Shown here piece after piece: positions 52,662-53,191 of a stretch of 53,191 bases of DNA (position 1 is the stretch's first letter; each line of letters starts with the position of its first letter). Under the pieces are notes generated by a model. It was not told where the DNA came from. It ran no database searches and saw nothing but the letters and a program-made list of their open reading frames with translations. The DNA is from Methylobacterium frigidaeris (GTDB taxonomy: Bacteria; Pseudomonadota; Alphaproteobacteria; Rhizobiales; Beijerinckiaceae): positions 1-53,191 of the forward strand of contig NZ_BPQJ01000046.1 of assembly GCF_022179185.1 (NCBI RefSeq), given 5' to 3'. The position numbers were made by a program, and so were the translations under genes.

Positions 52662-53168
52662 ATGGCTCGGACACGCAGGACCACGCTCGCTCTCGCGGCC
52701 GCCGCGTTGCTGGCCGCCGGGGCGGCTAGGGCGGCCGAGGAGCCGATCGCCGTCGGCGCGACCGTGCCGACCACGGGACCTCTCTCCCTCACGGGCAAGC
52801 TCTATTTCAACACGCTGACGATGGCGGCGGAGGACATCAACAAGGCCGGCGGGATCAAGGGGCGCCCGATCAGGCTCGTGATCGAGGATGCGGGCGCGTC
52901 GAACAGCACCGCCGTGTCGGCCTTCGTGAAGCTCGCGCAGGAGACGAAGCCGCCGTTCGCCTTCCTGACGAGCTACTCGACCCAGAACCTCGCCGTCGCC
53001 CCGGAGGTCGCCAAGGCGGCGATCCCGGTGATGTATGCCGGCGGCGCCGACGCGGTCGCCGAGAACGGCAATCCGTGGATGTTCCGCATCCGGCCGACCG
53101 ACAGCCTGGCGGCCCAGGCGATGGTCCGGTTCATGACGAGGCTGTGTGAAAACGCCCCGATCTGCTAA
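52662..53168 (+). pseudogene. Branched-chain amino acid-type ABC binding protein, truncated after about 160 codons
   Basis: Starts with a signal peptide (MARTRRTTLALAAAALLAAG…AARA, about 24 residues) and the family opening EPIAVGATVPTTGPLSLTGK. The first lobe continues through FAFLTSYSTQNLAVAPEVAK to MVRFMTRL. It then reads CENAPIC and stops, where members of about 400 residues continue. The DNA at the break (GAGGCTGTGTGAAAACGCC, from about 53142) looks like the end of an insertion sequence, so the gene is probably interrupted rather than naturally short. Confidence 0.8.
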
Positions 53169-53191
53169 GCTTGCACCGATCTGAGGAGGTC

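Overview
The window is very GC-rich and resembles an alphaproteobacterium of the Hyphomicrobiales. A Methylobacterium-like host is my guess, based on base composition, the insertion sequence types and a fragment of a DUF1612-type protein typical of rhizobial replicons. There is no ribosomal RNA, tRNA, integrase, origin or CRISPR array. It reads as an accessory catabolic region: uptake systems, hydrolases for cyclic and linear amides, dehydrogenases and local regulators, separated by insertion sequence scars and broken genes.

Left edge, 1-1740: a small hypothetical gene, a frameshifted remnant of a conjugation-type ATPase in AT-richer DNA, and an intact IS5-type element whose flanks do not match each other.

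Region A, 1839-10441: a minus-strand operon of an N-carbamoyl-D-amino acid hydrolase, a polar amino acid-type ABC transporter with two binding proteins, a CE4-fold hydrolase without signal peptide, and an amidohydrolase. A divergent LysR regulator faces it. A GntR/FadR regulator then faces region B across an exact FadR-type palindrome.

Region B, 10706-24170: a plus-strand series of an MHS-type MFS importer, HyuB and HyuA (ATP-dependent hydantoinase or oxoprolinase), an M20 peptidase, a cytosine deaminase-like amidohydrolase, a second MFS importer, a second CE4-fold hydrolase, an SDR dehydrogenase and a penicillin acylase-type Ntn hydrolase without signal peptide. A and B together suggest import and stepwise opening of a cyclic amide, imide or ureide followed by deacylation; the substrate is unknown.

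Scar zone, 24450-26450: a decayed 6-phosphogluconate dehydrogenase-like gene (DUF1932 type) with a 61-bp partial duplication, IS701-like and IS630-like remnants, and an AT-rich island of about 0.5 kb.

Region C, 26460-30278: HAD-UbiA prenyltransferase, GtrA and a large polytopic membrane protein, probably a polyprenyl-phosphate glycan module. Region D, 30580-40308 (minus): a complete dipeptide-type ABC transporter, two more amidohydrolases and an IclR regulator. Region E, 41196-47487: a sugar-type ABC transporter with no ATPase gene, an SDR and an Ldh-family dehydrogenase, facing a GntR regulator that has two DNA-binding domains.

Right part, 47488-53191: truncated DUF1612 and flavin monooxygenase genes meeting head to head, a frameshifted AraC regulator, an intact cupin, an IclR regulator, and a branched-chain amino acid-type binding protein cut short near the right edge, probably by an insertion sequence.
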